From contig JAKBMK010000002.1 of assembly GCA_021831595.1 (NCBI GenBank), forward strand, positions 1 through 42,720: a stretch of DNA of 42,720 nucleotides, written 5' to 3'. Position 1 is the first letter of the stretch. Each line of letters starts with the position of its first letter. This stretch comes from a bacterium. Its GTDB lineage: Bacteria > Patescibacteriota > Minisyncoccia > Phycocordibacterales > UBA9973. This document shows, in pieces, positions 1 through 7,748 of this stretch. The position numbers and the translations under genes are program-made. A model generated the notes under the pieces. That model was not told where the DNA came from. It did not search any database and worked only from the letters and a program-made list of their open reading frames with translations.

Positions 1-530
1 GAGCAGAAACACTCAATAACATAATCATTGATACAATGCCTGATTTGTTATCTAAATATCAGATTATTCACCAGACAGGGGTCAAGAATCTGGATGATGT
101 AGTTGGCAGATCAAAGTTAGTTATGGAGAACAACCCTAATTATTCTCGATATGTGCCTCTACCTTATTTGAATAATTTATCTACTAGAATGGCTGCCGGA
201 GCAGCAAGCTTGGTCATATCTCGTGCAGGAAGTGCAATATTTGAAATAGCTTCTTGGGGTATTCCTTCTATTATAATTCCTATCACTAACTCAAATGGAG
301 ATCACCAGAGAAAGAATGCCTATAACTACGCACGAAGTGGAGCTTGTGAAGTCATAGATGAAGCAAATTTAACTCCTCATGTTTTGGTTTCTGAAGTAGA
401 CAAGATTCTAAGTAATAAAGAAAAGCTATCAATAATGAAACAAAGTGCACTTTCTTTTGCTTCACCTGAAGCTGCAGAGAAAATAGCAAAAGAAGCTATC
501 CTTATAGCTCAAACTCACGAAGAAAAATAA
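1..530 (+). CDS. murG: MurG, UDP-GlcNAc transferase, C-terminal part
   Basis: This is the C-terminal part of the glycosyltransferase that adds GlcNAc to lipid I to make lipid II at the inner face of the membrane. The reading frame is open from the first bases of the window (first complete codon at position 3), and the residues before the first internal Met (AETLNNIIIDT) continue the fold, so the true start lies upstream. The sugar-nucleotide-binding half is visible: ISRAGSAIFEIASWGIPSI followed by a proline-rich strand and DHQRKNA, matching the MurG pattern of a conserved RAG, an E in the next helix and a GxP turn. gltX starts 6 nt after the stop, so the two are probably co-transcribed. MurG implies the cell makes its own peptidoglycan, in line with dapF and the two wall hydrolases nearby. 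Confidence 0.85.
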   Translation, partial: AETLNNIIIDTMPDLLSKYQIIHQTGVKNLDDVVGRSKLVMENNPNYSRYVPLPYLNNLSTRMAAGAASLVISRAGSAIFEIASWGIPSIIIPITNSNGDHQRKNAYNYARSGACEVIDEANLTPHVLVSEVDKILSNKEKLSIMKQSALSFASPEAAEKIAKEAILIAQTHEEK

Positions 531-536
531 AATTAT

Positions 537-1994
537 ATGGAAAATACTACAAAAAAAGTTGTAACTCGTTTTGCGCCAAGTCCTACAGGCTTTATGCATG
601 TAGGAGGAGTTCGTACTGCTATTTTTGCTTACCTTTGGGCTCGAAAAAATAATGGAACTTTTATATTAAGAATAGAAGATACAGACAAAGAAAGAGAAGT
701 CGAGGGTTCTATAGAACATATTATAAAATCTCTTAAATGGTTTGGATTAGATTGGGATGAAGGTCCTGATATAGGTGGCCCCAATGCTCCATACAAGCAA
801 TCAGAGAGACTAGATTCTTACCAAAAATATGCCAAGATTTTACTAGAGAAAGGATTCGCTTATGCTGATCCATATACAGAAGATGAAGTTGAAGTATTTA
901 GAAAAAAAGCTGAAGAAGAAAAAAGGCCGTTCTTGTATAGAGAACACAGACCAGACCTGTCTGCGCAGGCAGGAAATCCACCTACTTGGGATGGATCTAA
1001 ACCTCTACGTTTCAAAGTCCCAGAAATAAAGAGATATGAATGGGAAGATTTAGTGTTTGGTCATTTGAGTGCCGGAGAAGAAGCATTGGATGATTTTATT
1101 TTAATAAAAAGCGATGGATATCCAACTTACAATTTTGCACACATCATCGATGATCTCGAAATGGGAGTCACTCATGTAATGCGAGGCCAAGAATTCATAT
1201 CTTCAACTCCAAAATTCTTATCATTATACGACGCTCTTGGAATAGAGAGACCTCATCTTGTAACATTACCACCAATAATGGGAAAAGATGGCAAGAAAAA
1301 ACTAGGAAAAAGAGATGGGGCAAAAGATGTTTTAGAATATGACGATGATGGATACTTACCGGAAGCTATGATCAACTTTCTTTCATTTTTGGGATGGAAC
1401 CCAGGAGGAGAAAAAGAAATATATAGTAAAAAGGAGCTCATAGAAGCCTTCGATATTTCACGCATAGGGCATTCAGGCGCAATGTGGAATGACGATAAGC
1501 TCGACTGGGTAAATAAAGAATATATCAAAATGCTTTCTGAAGGAGAAAAAGAAAGTTATATCTTCGAATGGCTTCCAAAAGAACTTCAAATAAAGAAGCT
1601 TGTTCCTATCATTACAGAAAGAATCTCTAAAGGTAGTGATATAAAGACAATGATTGAGGCAGGGGAGTTAGACTTCTTCTACAAAGAACCAGTTTATGAA
1701 AAAGAGAAACTAATTTATAAAGATACAGATAAAGAAATAATAATTTCTAATTTGAAAAATGCTCTGGAAGTCATAACTATGACAGAAGAAGAGAATTACA
1801 ATAAAGAAAACTTAAAAACTTTATTAATGGAACTTGCTGATAGCCTAGAGAATAGAGGCCAGATTCTACACCCACTTCGATTTGCTCTTTCTGGACTTGA
1901 TAAGTCTCCAGATCCATTCATCTTGGCTGATATTCTTGGTAAAGAAGAGACAATAAAACGCATAAATAAAGCAATTTCTAATTTAAGTTCATAG
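537..1994 (+). CDS. gltX: Glutamyl-tRNA synthetase
   Basis: Class I aminoacyl-tRNA synthetase of 485 aa, the usual family length, which charges tRNA-Glu in the cytoplasm. The catalytic HIGH motif appears as HVGG (residues 21-24) inside FAPSPTGFMHVGG, and the KMSKS loop as KLGKR (about 255-259). The RIEDTDKER segment is the ATP/glutamate pocket typical of GluRS. Because gatB lies 1.5 kb downstream, the enzyme may be non-discriminating, also loading Glu on tRNA-Gln for amidation by GatCAB; that is inference. The ATG at 537 lies 6 nt after murG and has no Shine-Dalgarno sequence. It stops with TAG. Confidence 0.97.
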   Translation: MENTTKKVVTRFAPSPTGFMHVGGVRTAIFAYLWARKNNGTFILRIEDTDKEREVEGSIEHIIKSLKWFGLDWDEGPDIGGPNAPYKQSERLDSYQKYAKILLEKGFAYADPYTEDEVEVFRKKAEEEKRPFLYREHRPDLSAQAGNPPTWDGSKPLRFKVPEIKRYEWEDLVFGHLSAGEEALDDFILIKSDGYPTYNFAHIIDDLEMGVTHVMRGQEFISSTPKFLSLYDALGIERPHLVTLPPIMGKDGKKKLGKRDGAKDVLEYDDDGYLPEAMINFLSFLGWNPGGEKEIYSKKELIEAFDISRIGHSGAMWNDDKLDWVNKEYIKMLSEGEKESYIFEWLPKELQIKKLVPIITERISKGSDIKTMIEAGELDFFYKEPVYEKEKLIYKDTDKEIIISNLKNALEVITMTEEENYNKENLKTLLMELADSLENRGQILHPLRFALSGLDKSPDPFILADILGKEETIKRINKAISNLSS

Positions 1995-1999
1995 TCTGA

Positions 2000-2005
2000 T
2001 ATAAT
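2000..2005 (+). promoter_or_regulatory. -10 box of the M23 peptidase gene
   Basis: TATAAT starts 6 nt after the gltX stop and ends 10 nt before the next ATG, so the transcript would have a leader of only a few bases. No convincing -35 hexamer is seen. Confidence 0.5.
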
Positions 2006-2015
2006 AAAGATAGTA

Positions 2016-3290
2016 ATGAAAAAGATAATTTTCGGCACAATTTTTATAACATTAGCTTTATTCGCTTGTTCGTCATATTCTAATGCCCAAACAGAAACCG
2101 AACTTCGAAATCAAATAAATGAGGCCAATAGTGAGATAGAAAAGATCAATAGAGAAATTGAGATTCTTTCTGGGCGCATAGCTACTACTGCGGAACAAAA
2201 AAGAACCTTAGCAAATGCTATTAAAGATCTAACTCTAAAAAAAGACAAACTGGTCAAAGAAAGATTACAAACAGAGAAAAAAATAAAAGCGACAGGATTA
2301 GTAATAAAAACTCTTGATAATGAAATTGTGAATAAGAATATAGTGCTAGATAAATCTAGACAATCTCTTTCTGTGCTATTAAAAGATTTATATCAACAAG
2401 ATAGACAAAATTTTGTTCAAAAAGTACTTTCCGAAAATAATTTAGCGGATTTTAGTCGTGAATACAATAATGTTATTACTTTAAACAAACAAATAGATGA
2501 CAATATAAACACCGTTTCGATACAAAAACAAGGATTGACTATTTCAAAAGATAAAAAAGTAGTTGAGCAACAAAATCTTACAACATTAAAGAAAACTCTA
2601 ACTGCTAAAGAACAAGAGATTGCCGCAAATAAAAAAGAGAAAGATTCACTTCTAGTTGCTACTAAGAATAAAGAATCAGAGTATCAGAAAATGTTAGCAG
2701 AGCAAGAAAAGAGGAAAGAAGCTTTCGAGAAATCAATAGAGGATTATGAAGCTCAAATAAAATTTATTCTAAATCCAAATTTATTACCAAAAGAAGGTTC
2801 AGGGGTTTTATCGTGGCCCCTTAGTTCAGTTCTTATCACTTCTCCTTATGGTTCTAGATGGGGAAAATTCCACTATGGGCTTGATTTCAGAGCTAAGGTG
2901 GGAACTAATGTATACGCTATGGCAAGTGGGACAGTAATGGGCACAGGAGATACAGATATAGCCTGCAGAGGTGCATCATTTGGTAAATGGGTGTTCATTA
3001 AGTATAACAATGGACTTTCGAGTACATATGGACACTTATCTCAAATAAAGGTTAGTGAGGGCGACAAAGTGAAGGCAGGAGATATTGTCGCTTTATCTGG
3101 AAATACAGGCTCATCTACCGGTCCTCATTTGCATGTAGCAGTCTATGCTTCTGGTGGAGTAAAAGTTGATACTGTCCCTAGTAAAAGTTGTAATGGTAAA
3201 ATATTTACTCAGCCAATTGCCGCTCTTAGTTCTTATCTAAATCCATCTCTTTACCTACCCAAAACATTGGCTAGTATGATAAAAAAATAA
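2016..3290 (+). CDS. Secreted coiled-coil M23 peptidase (EnvC/NlpD-like)
   Basis: A 424-aa exported zinc metallopeptidase predicted to cut peptide cross-links in peptidoglycan. Residues 1-25 form a signal peptide ending ...SYSNAQ; the LFAC at 15-18 weakly resembles a lipobox, so a lipoprotein is possible. Residues about 27-250 are a long heptad-rich coiled coil. The C-terminal M23 (LytM) domain has all zinc and catalytic motifs: H286 and D290 (HYGLD), H340 (YGHL), and H371/H373 (HLH). This looks like an active enzyme, whereas EnvC-type activators lack the metal ligands. The coiled coil resembles that of the lytic transglycosylase at 14026 (NKESEYQKML here, NKEAEYQKLL there). It has its own -10 box and ends in a hairpin terminator. 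Confidence 0.92.
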   Translation: MKKIIFGTIFITLALFACSSYSNAQTETELRNQINEANSEIEKINREIEILSGRIATTAEQKRTLANAIKDLTLKKDKLVKERLQTEKKIKATGLVIKTLDNEIVNKNIVLDKSRQSLSVLLKDLYQQDRQNFVQKVLSENNLADFSREYNNVITLNKQIDDNINTVSIQKQGLTISKDKKVVEQQNLTTLKKTLTAKEQEIAANKKEKDSLLVATKNKESEYQKMLAEQEKRKEAFEKSIEDYEAQIKFILNPNLLPKEGSGVLSWPLSSVLITSPYGSRWGKFHYGLDFRAKVGTNVYAMASGTVMGTGDTDIACRGASFGKWVFIKYNNGLSSTYGHLSQIKVSEGDKVKAGDIVALSGNTGSSTGPHLHVAVYASGGVKVDTVPSKSCNGKIFTQPIAALSSYLNPSLYLPKTLASMIKK

Positions 3291-3319
3291 AGCAATTTTC
3301 ATTGCTTTATTTTTTATTT
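3289..3319. terminator. Bidirectional terminator
   Basis: AAAGCAAT and ATTGCTTT pair around a TTTC loop. A T-rich tail follows on the plus strand and an A-run precedes it, so the hairpin can end the peptidase transcript and also the tRNA-Leu transcript coming the other way. Confidence 0.75.
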
Positions 3320-3320
3320 G

Positions 3321-3402
3321 TGCCCGAGGTGGGGGTCGAACCCACATCCCTTACGAGACACGATTTTAAGTCGTGCGCGTATACCAATTCCGCCACTCGG
3401 GC
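3321..3402 (-). tRNA. tRNA-Leu (UAA)
   Basis: A complete cloverleaf on the minus strand. The 7-bp acceptor stem is GCCCGAG/CTCGGGC, the T-arm carries GGTTCGACC, and the anticodon loop is CTTAAAA (3370-3364), giving anticodon UAA. A long variable arm, as expected for a class II tRNA, follows the anticodon stem. The discriminator base is A and CCA is not encoded, so CCA must be added by a nucleotidyltransferase. Confidence 0.96.
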
Positions 3403-3440
3403 ATAAAAGCTATTAACTTTTCAACTACGACTTAAATCAT

Positions 3441-3477
3441 AGTATAATTTTCAAATTTTTACAAATTTTGCTATACT
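3441..3477. promoter_or_regulatory. Divergent promoter region of gatB and tRNA-Leu
   Basis: For gatB, TTTCAA (3449-3454), a 17-bp spacer and TATACT (3472-3477) end 6 nt before the ATG, predicting a leaderless mRNA. At 3441-3448 the bases AGTATAAT read TATAAT on the plus strand and TATACT on the minus strand, so the same site can serve as a -10 for tRNA-Leu, about 40 nt upstream of its 5' end. Confidence 0.6.
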
Positions 3478-3483
3478 CCTTAT

Positions 3484-4902
3484 ATGTCTAAACAATATTA
3501 TACAACGATTGGATTAGAAATTCACGCTGAACTTAAGACCAATTCAAAAATGTTCTGTGGTTGCAAAAATGACCCAGATGAAGAAAAACCTAACATAAAT
3601 ATCTGTCCTGTTTGTATGGCTCACCCTGGCACATTACCTGTGATAAATAAAAAGGCAGTAGAGAGTGTCATCAAAGTAGGGCTTGCTCTAAATTCTAAGA
3701 TAGCAGATTTTACAGAATTTGACCGTAAGAACTATTTCTATCCAGATATTCCTAAAGCTTACCAGATTTCTCAATACAAGTATCCAATAGTCTCTGGCGG
3801 ATCTCTTAAGGGTGTAGATATCACTCGTGTACACCTAGAAGAAGACACAGCCACAAGTAAACACGATAAAGGAGATTATTCTCTAGTGGATTTCAATCGA
3901 GCTGGCGTACCTCTTATGGAGCTTGTCACAGAACCGGTTATTCATTCTGCAAAAGAGGCAGGAGATTTCGGACGTGAACTTCAGGCTGTTCTTCGCTATC
4001 TTGGAGTTTCTGAGGCCAACATGGAGAAAGGTCAAATGCGTGTAGAACTAAACATTTCTATATCAGAAGATCCAAATAAGTTTGGTACAAAAGTAGAAGT
4101 AAAGAATATTAACTCATTCAAGGCTATGGAGCGCGCTGCTGAATATGAAGTGAAGAGAATGTCTGTGCTTCTTGATGCAGGAAAAGGAGATGAGATAGTA
4201 CAGGAGACTCGTGGTTGGGATGAGAACAAGCAAGCCACATTCTCTCAGCGCAAGAAGGAGAATGCCAATGACTATCGATATTTCCCAGATCCAGACCTTC
4301 CAAAACTTTTCTTGTCTAAAATCTTTGATATAGAAAAATTAAGAAGTGAACTTCCAGAACTTCCCGAAGCTAAAAGAAATAGATATAGAGCTGATTATGG
4401 AATTAAAGATGAAGATATAGAGAGTTATATAGTAGATCAAGAGCTTGGATCTTGGTTTGAACAAGTTGCTAACACTCTTAAAGATAAAGAAAAAGTAAAA
4501 ACTGCTTCAAATTACATAACTTCAGATTATCTAGGTCTCAAAAAGATAAATTTGGAAGCCAAACTTCCAGCTATTGAAAACTTTGCAGAATTAATTGAAA
4601 TGGTTTTGGGAGGGGATATTTCTTCCCGTGGAGCCAAAGATATACTTGCAATGATTGTGATAAACAATGAATCACCAAAAAAAATAGCGGAAGAAAAAGG
4701 ACTTATACAGAATCACGACGAAGGGTCTCTCAAAGAAATCGTCCAGAAAGTCATAGACGCCAACCCTGTCGTAGTAGCTACTTACAAGGGAGGCAAGGAG
4801 AATGCTATAATGTCCTTAGTTGGTGGGGTTATGAAAGAAAGTAAGGGCAGCGCCAATCCACAAATAGTTTTGAAGTTATTAAAAGAATTATTGACAAAAT
4901 AG
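3484..4902 (+). CDS. gatB: Asp/Glu-tRNA amidotransferase subunit B
   Basis: Kinase/tRNA-binding subunit of GatCAB, which converts Glu-tRNA-Gln (and Asp-tRNA-Asn) to the amide form. It is 472 aa, the normal length. The N-terminal GLEIHAEL signature is present, and the zinc knuckle is intact as C25, C27, C41 and C44 (CGC...CPVC). The catalytic core includes LMELVTEPV and DYRYFPDPDLP, and the tail has the YqeY-like helical domain (SRGAKDILAMI). gatA and gatC are not in the window. The ATG is placed by the TATACT box 6 nt upstream. It stops with TAG. Confidence 0.97.
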   Translation: MSKQYYTTIGLEIHAELKTNSKMFCGCKNDPDEEKPNINICPVCMAHPGTLPVINKKAVESVIKVGLALNSKIADFTEFDRKNYFYPDIPKAYQISQYKYPIVSGGSLKGVDITRVHLEEDTATSKHDKGDYSLVDFNRAGVPLMELVTEPVIHSAKEAGDFGRELQAVLRYLGVSEANMEKGQMRVELNISISEDPNKFGTKVEVKNINSFKAMERAAEYEVKRMSVLLDAGKGDEIVQETRGWDENKQATFSQRKKENANDYRYFPDPDLPKLFLSKIFDIEKLRSELPELPEAKRNRYRADYGIKDEDIESYIVDQELGSWFEQVANTLKDKEKVKTASNYITSDYLGLKKINLEAKLPAIENFAELIEMVLGGDISSRGAKDILAMIVINNESPKKIAEEKGLIQNHDEGSLKEIVQKVIDANPVVVATYKGGKENAIMSLVGGVMKESKGSANPQIVLKLLKELLTK

Positions 4903-4963
4903 TAATTTAGTATTAGATTTAAATTAATTTTCTGGTCATTTCATTAATTAAAATCAATACATT

Positions 4964-5164
4964 ATGTTTGGAAAATTTTTTTGGTTTGTAAAAACCCCGA
5001 AATGGTATTGTAAAAAATATCATAAAAAACATCACACAACCACAATGTGGTTTTATAGTGGTGTCGTAAAAAAATGCTCTAAATGTGGAGTAGAATTTGA
5101 GGAGAAATCTCCTCATGCTCTAGATTTCCATATATTAAAACTATTCTTGAAAAACTCTAGCTAA
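4964..5164 (+). CDS. Small CxxC protein of unknown function
   Basis: I do not recognise this 66-aa protein. It is basic and aromatic at the N-terminus (MFGKFFWFVKTPKWYCKK), has a His cluster (KKHHTTT), and carries one knuckle, C38-x2-C41 (KKCSKCG), followed by a helix with DFHILKL. The knuckle could bind zinc with the nearby His residues, or with a second copy in a dimer. A good hairpin terminator lies at its 3' end, which supports a real gene. No clear -10 box or ribosome site sets the start. The opposite strand also has a reading frame here, but it lacks recognisable features. Confidence 0.5.
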   Translation: MFGKFFWFVKTPKWYCKKYHKKHHTTTMWFYSGVVKKCSKCGVEFEEKSPHALDFHILKLFLKNSS

Positions 5165-5183
5165 ATTAAGGCTGGAGTTTTTT
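5151..5183 (+). terminator. Rho-independent terminator
   Basis: AAACTCTAGC pairs with GGCTGGAGTTT (with G-U pairs) and is followed by six T. It overlaps the last codons of the small CxxC gene and precedes the GAPDH promoter. Confidence 0.7.
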
Positions 5184-5211
5184 GTAATTTTTTATAGAAA
5201 AATGCTATAAT
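5182..5211 (+). promoter_or_regulatory. Promoter of the GAPDH leader and gene
   Basis: TTGTAA (5182-5187), an 18-bp spacer and TATAAT (5206-5211). The predicted start is near 5218, giving an untranslated leader of about 95 nt before gap, unlike most genes here. Confidence 0.6.
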
Positions 5212-5221
5212 ATATTTATAT

Positions 5222-5266
5222 ATGGACAAAACCCCGAATGAATTTTCAAAATTATTAAGGGGATAA
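5222..5266 (+). CDS. Possible 14-codon leader peptide upstream of gap
   Basis: An ATG lies 10 nt after the TATAAT, where leaderless starts fall in this window, and opens the frame MDKTPNEFSKLLRG with TAA. It could be a leader peptide that tunes GAPDH expression, or chance. No obvious attenuator hairpin is seen between it and gap; the 46 nt that follow are very AT-rich. Confidence 0.3.
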   Translation: MDKTPNEFSKLLRG

Positions 5267-5312
5267 AATAATGTTTAGAGTGTAATTATTATTTAATTGA
5301 TTTAAATTATAT

Positions 5313-6359
5313 ATGAATGAAAATTCAAACGGGGCAAGAAAAATTCGTGTTGCAATCAATGGTTTCGGTAGAATAGGTCGTGCATTTTTGAAAATCACTT
5401 GGGAGAATCCTGATATTGAAATAGTAGCTATCAACGACCTTGGATCAATCCAAAGTCTTTCGTATTTGCTTCGTCATGATACAGTTTATAGAAATTGGGA
5501 TCATAAAGTAGAGGCGGAAGGTTCAGATTTAGTTATTGATGGCAGAACAATCAAGTACCTTTCAGAGAAAGATACTACGAAACTTCCTTGGAAAGATTTG
5601 GATATCGATGTAGTTGTAGAATCTACTGGCCTTTTCACTTCGTTTGATAAAGCAAAGTTCCATCTTGATTGTGGAGCAAAGAAAGTGGTCATCAGTGCTC
5701 CATCAAAAGGCGCTGAAAGCACAACCCCAGGTGCAACTATACTCCTCGGCATAAACGAAGACAAATTTGGCACTTGTGATATTACAAGTAATGCATCTTG
5801 TACAACAAATGCTGCAAGTCCTATCATTGCTATTATGCACGAAGCTATTGGTATAGAGAAAGCTATATTAAACACTGTTCATGGATACACAGCCACTCAA
5901 GCTCTCGTCGATGGCCCAAGCAAAAAGGACTTAAGAGAGGGAAGAGCTGCCGCTCAAAATATTATTCCTTCTTCTACAGGTGCTGCTATCGCTGTGACAG
6001 AAGCCTTCCCTGTACTTAAAGGACTCTTCGATGGTATCTCTATCCGTGTACCAGTTCCAGCTGGCTCAATAGTAGACATCACATTCATTGCAAAGCGTGA
6101 TACAACAAAAGAAGAAGTAAATGAAATAATGAAGAAAGCAGCAGAAGATCCTCGTTGGCACAAGCTATTCACTGTCACAGAAGATAACCTTGTCTCTTCA
6201 GATATTCTTGGAGAAAGTCACCCATGTATCGCCGACCTTGAAATGACTCGTGTCGTCGGAGGCAACCTTGTGAAAGTCCTCGGATGGTACGACAACGAAA
6301 TGGGGTACACTTACACCCTCGTAGATCACGTCCTCAAAACTGGACAGAGCATTAAATAA
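5313..6359 (+). CDS. gap: Glyceraldehyde-3-phosphate dehydrogenase
   Basis: Glycolytic enzyme of 348 aa that oxidises and phosphorylates glyceraldehyde-3-phosphate with NAD(P). The Rossmann motif INGFGRIGR lies at about 15-23, and the catalytic Cys163 sits in SNASCTTNAASP. The substrate-binding segments HGYTATQ and RGRAAAQNIIPSSTGAA (here REGRAAAQ) are intact. The C-terminal WYDNEMGYT is the family signature. Residues 1-9 (MNENSNGAR) are a short extension before the first beta strand. It follows a ~95-nt leader and ends at a strong terminator shared with dapF. Confidence 0.97.
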   Translation: MNENSNGARKIRVAINGFGRIGRAFLKITWENPDIEIVAINDLGSIQSLSYLLRHDTVYRNWDHKVEAEGSDLVIDGRTIKYLSEKDTTKLPWKDLDIDVVVESTGLFTSFDKAKFHLDCGAKKVVISAPSKGAESTTPGATILLGINEDKFGTCDITSNASCTTNAASPIIAIMHEAIGIEKAILNTVHGYTATQALVDGPSKKDLREGRAAAQNIIPSSTGAAIAVTEAFPVLKGLFDGISIRVPVPAGSIVDITFIAKRDTTKEEVNEIMKKAAEDPRWHKLFTVTEDNLVSSDILGESHPCIADLEMTRVVGGNLVKVLGWYDNEMGYTYTLVDHVLKTGQSIK

Positions 6360-6369
6360 ATACAATACA

Positions 6370-6407
6370 AAATCCCAGATAGAGGTTGAACCCCTATCTG
6401 GGATTTT
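6370..6407. terminator. Terminator shared by gap and dapF
   Basis: AATCCCAGATAGAGG pairs with CCCCTATCTGGGATT around a short loop and is followed by TTTTT. It lies between convergent genes and can act for both. An almost identical hairpin occurs at 18284-18319. Confidence 0.85.
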
Positions 6408-6416
6408 TGATATATT

Positions 6417-7208
6417 TTATATTTCTCCTGTAAATACAAATGTAGCGGGGCCACGTAGAATTACGTGGTCTTGTTCGTTTTTAGATAGATAAAGTTTCCC
6501 GCCGGGGAATTCTAAGGTGATTTCTTTATTAAAATTTTCCTTTTTGTTCAAGATAGAGAAGACTGCGCATGCTCCAGTACCACAAGCAAGAGTCGCCCCA
6601 CAACCGCGTTCCCAGACTTTTACTTTGTAATAATCATCAGAAACTTTTTCTATAAATTCCACATTTATTTTACTAGGAAAAAGAGAGTTCTTCTCAACTT
6701 TTGCACCAACAGTTTTGAAATCAAAATTTTCTATATCTTTTACCTCTGCTACCGCATGGGGATTGCCCATCGATACACAACTAAAATCTAAGTTCTCAAT
6801 ATTTACTGTACCAGTAGAACTATTAGGAAAATCAGGGCTTTCAAATATAGGCGCCCCCATATCAACGGAGTAAGTATCATCTCCATTTACTTTTATATTC
6901 TTTGTCCCAGCACGAGTTTCTAAATTTATTTCTTTTAGATTCTTTCCTGTTTCTTTCAAATAAAATTTGGCTGTACAGCGGGCTCCATTGCCACACATTT
7001 CAGCAATACTTCCATCAGAATTATAATAATTCATAAAACAATCAGATAAAAAAGACGACTCTAGGAGAATAATTCCGTCGGCCCCTATACCCATATTCCT
7101 ATCACAATATTGCTTAATCTGCTCAGGAGATAAAATTATATCCTTACTCAAATTATTTATCATTATAAAATCGTTCCCAGCACCGTGGTATTTGTAAAAT
7201 TTAAGCAT
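6417..7208 (-). CDS. dapF: Diaminopimelate epimerase
   Basis: Converts LL- to meso-diaminopimelate for peptidoglycan and lysine synthesis. It is 263 aa, close to the usual 270-280. Both catalytic cysteines are present: C72 in MCGNGARC and C209 in ACGTGACA. The N-terminal KYHGAGNDF and central GNPHAV segments match the family. The start is fixed by a TATAAT box ending 6 nt upstream. It is divergent from rpiB with only 36 bp between the two start codons. Together with murG it suggests a DAP-type peptidoglycan. Confidence 0.96.
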   Translation of the reverse strand: MLKFYKYHGAGNDFIMINNLSKDIILSPEQIKQYCDRNMGIGADGIILLESSFLSDCFMNYYNSDGSIAEMCGNGARCTAKFYLKETGKNLKEINLETRAGTKNIKVNGDDTYSVDMGAPIFESPDFPNSSTGTVNIENLDFSCVSMGNPHAVAEVKDIENFDFKTVGAKVEKNSLFPSKINVEFIEKVSDDYYKVKVWERGCGATLACGTGACAVFSILNKKENFNKEITLEFPGGKLYLSKNEQDHVILRGPATFVFTGEI

Positions 7209-7244
7209 AGATTTATTATACTTTTATATGATATAATATACAAC
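7209..7244. promoter_or_regulatory. Compact divergent promoter dapF/rpiB
   Basis: Within 36 bp there are two outward-facing -10 boxes: TATAAT on the minus strand (7220-7215, 6 nt before the dapF ATG) and TATAAT on the plus strand (7232-7237, 7 nt before the rpiB ATG). Any -35 elements must lie inside the opposite gene's region. Both transcripts are predicted leaderless. Confidence 0.75.
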
Positions 7245-7700
7245 ATGAAAATATACATCGGTAGTGATCATGCAGGATATGAACTCAAAGAAAAGTTAAA
7301 GACTTATTTAGAAAGTCTCAATATCGAAATTGTAGATAAAGGCGCTTTTTCTTTAGACAATGAAGATGATTATCCAGATTTTATAGTTCCAGTTGCAAAA
7401 GCAGTTGTTAAAGACAAGGGGTCACTCGGTATAGTTCTGGGTGGTAGTGGCGAAGGAGAGCAAATCTCAGCAAATAAAATAGATGGGGTACGAGCGATAG
7501 AATATTATGGTGGTAACCTTGAGATAGTAAAGCTAGGCAGAGAGCACAACAATGCAAATATCCTTTCATTAGGAGCTCGCTTTATGAGTGAAGATGAAGC
7601 AGAAAATGCTATAGAGATTTTCATAAATACGCCATTTTCAAATGAAGAACGCCATATTAGAAGATTAGAAGAGATAAAACAAGAGGAAATTAATAATTAA
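7245..7700 (+). CDS. rpiB: Ribose-5-phosphate isomerase B
   Basis: Interconverts ribose-5-phosphate and ribulose-5-phosphate. The 151-aa protein has the N-terminal SDHAG (7-11) and the C-terminal LGAR and EERHIRRL segments of the RpiB/LacAB family. The usual active-site Cys (CGTGIG) is absent; the loop reads GGSGEGEQ, with E72 in the place of the base. This matches the mycobacterial subclass, in which a Glu does the proton transfer. The in-frame upstream start would overlap dapF and its promoter, so the ATG at 7245, 7 nt after TATAAT, is chosen. The Rpe-like gene follows. Confidence 0.93.
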   Translation: MKIYIGSDHAGYELKEKLKTYLESLNIEIVDKGAFSLDNEDDYPDFIVPVAKAVVKDKGSLGIVLGGSGEGEQISANKIDGVRAIEYYGGNLEIVKLGREHNNANILSLGARFMSEDEAENAIEIFINTPFSNEERHIRRLEEIKQEEINN

Positions 7701-7710
7701 TGTAGTATTT

Positions 7711-7743
7711 TACTAGAAACTAATCACTAGTTACTAGAACCTA
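7711..7743 (-). repeat. Dispersed 33-bp repeat, copy 1 (stop-rich heptads)
   Basis: Read on the minus strand this is about 29/33 identical to 24002-24034. It consists of 7-bp units close to TAGTRAY, which place TAG, TAA and TGA triplets in all frames. It lies between the rpiB stop and the next gene. Confidence 0.65.
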
Positions 7744-7748
7744 ACCCA

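Noticed and set aside
4919-5116. A 65-codon minus-strand frame opposite the small CxxC protein
   Set aside because: The plus-strand frame has a zinc-knuckle motif and a matching terminator; the minus frame is Phe-rich with neither.
7185-7244. An upstream start for rpiB adding 20 residues
   Set aside because: It overlaps dapF and its promoter; the family N-terminus MKIYIGSDHAG starts at 7245, 7 nt after TATAAT.
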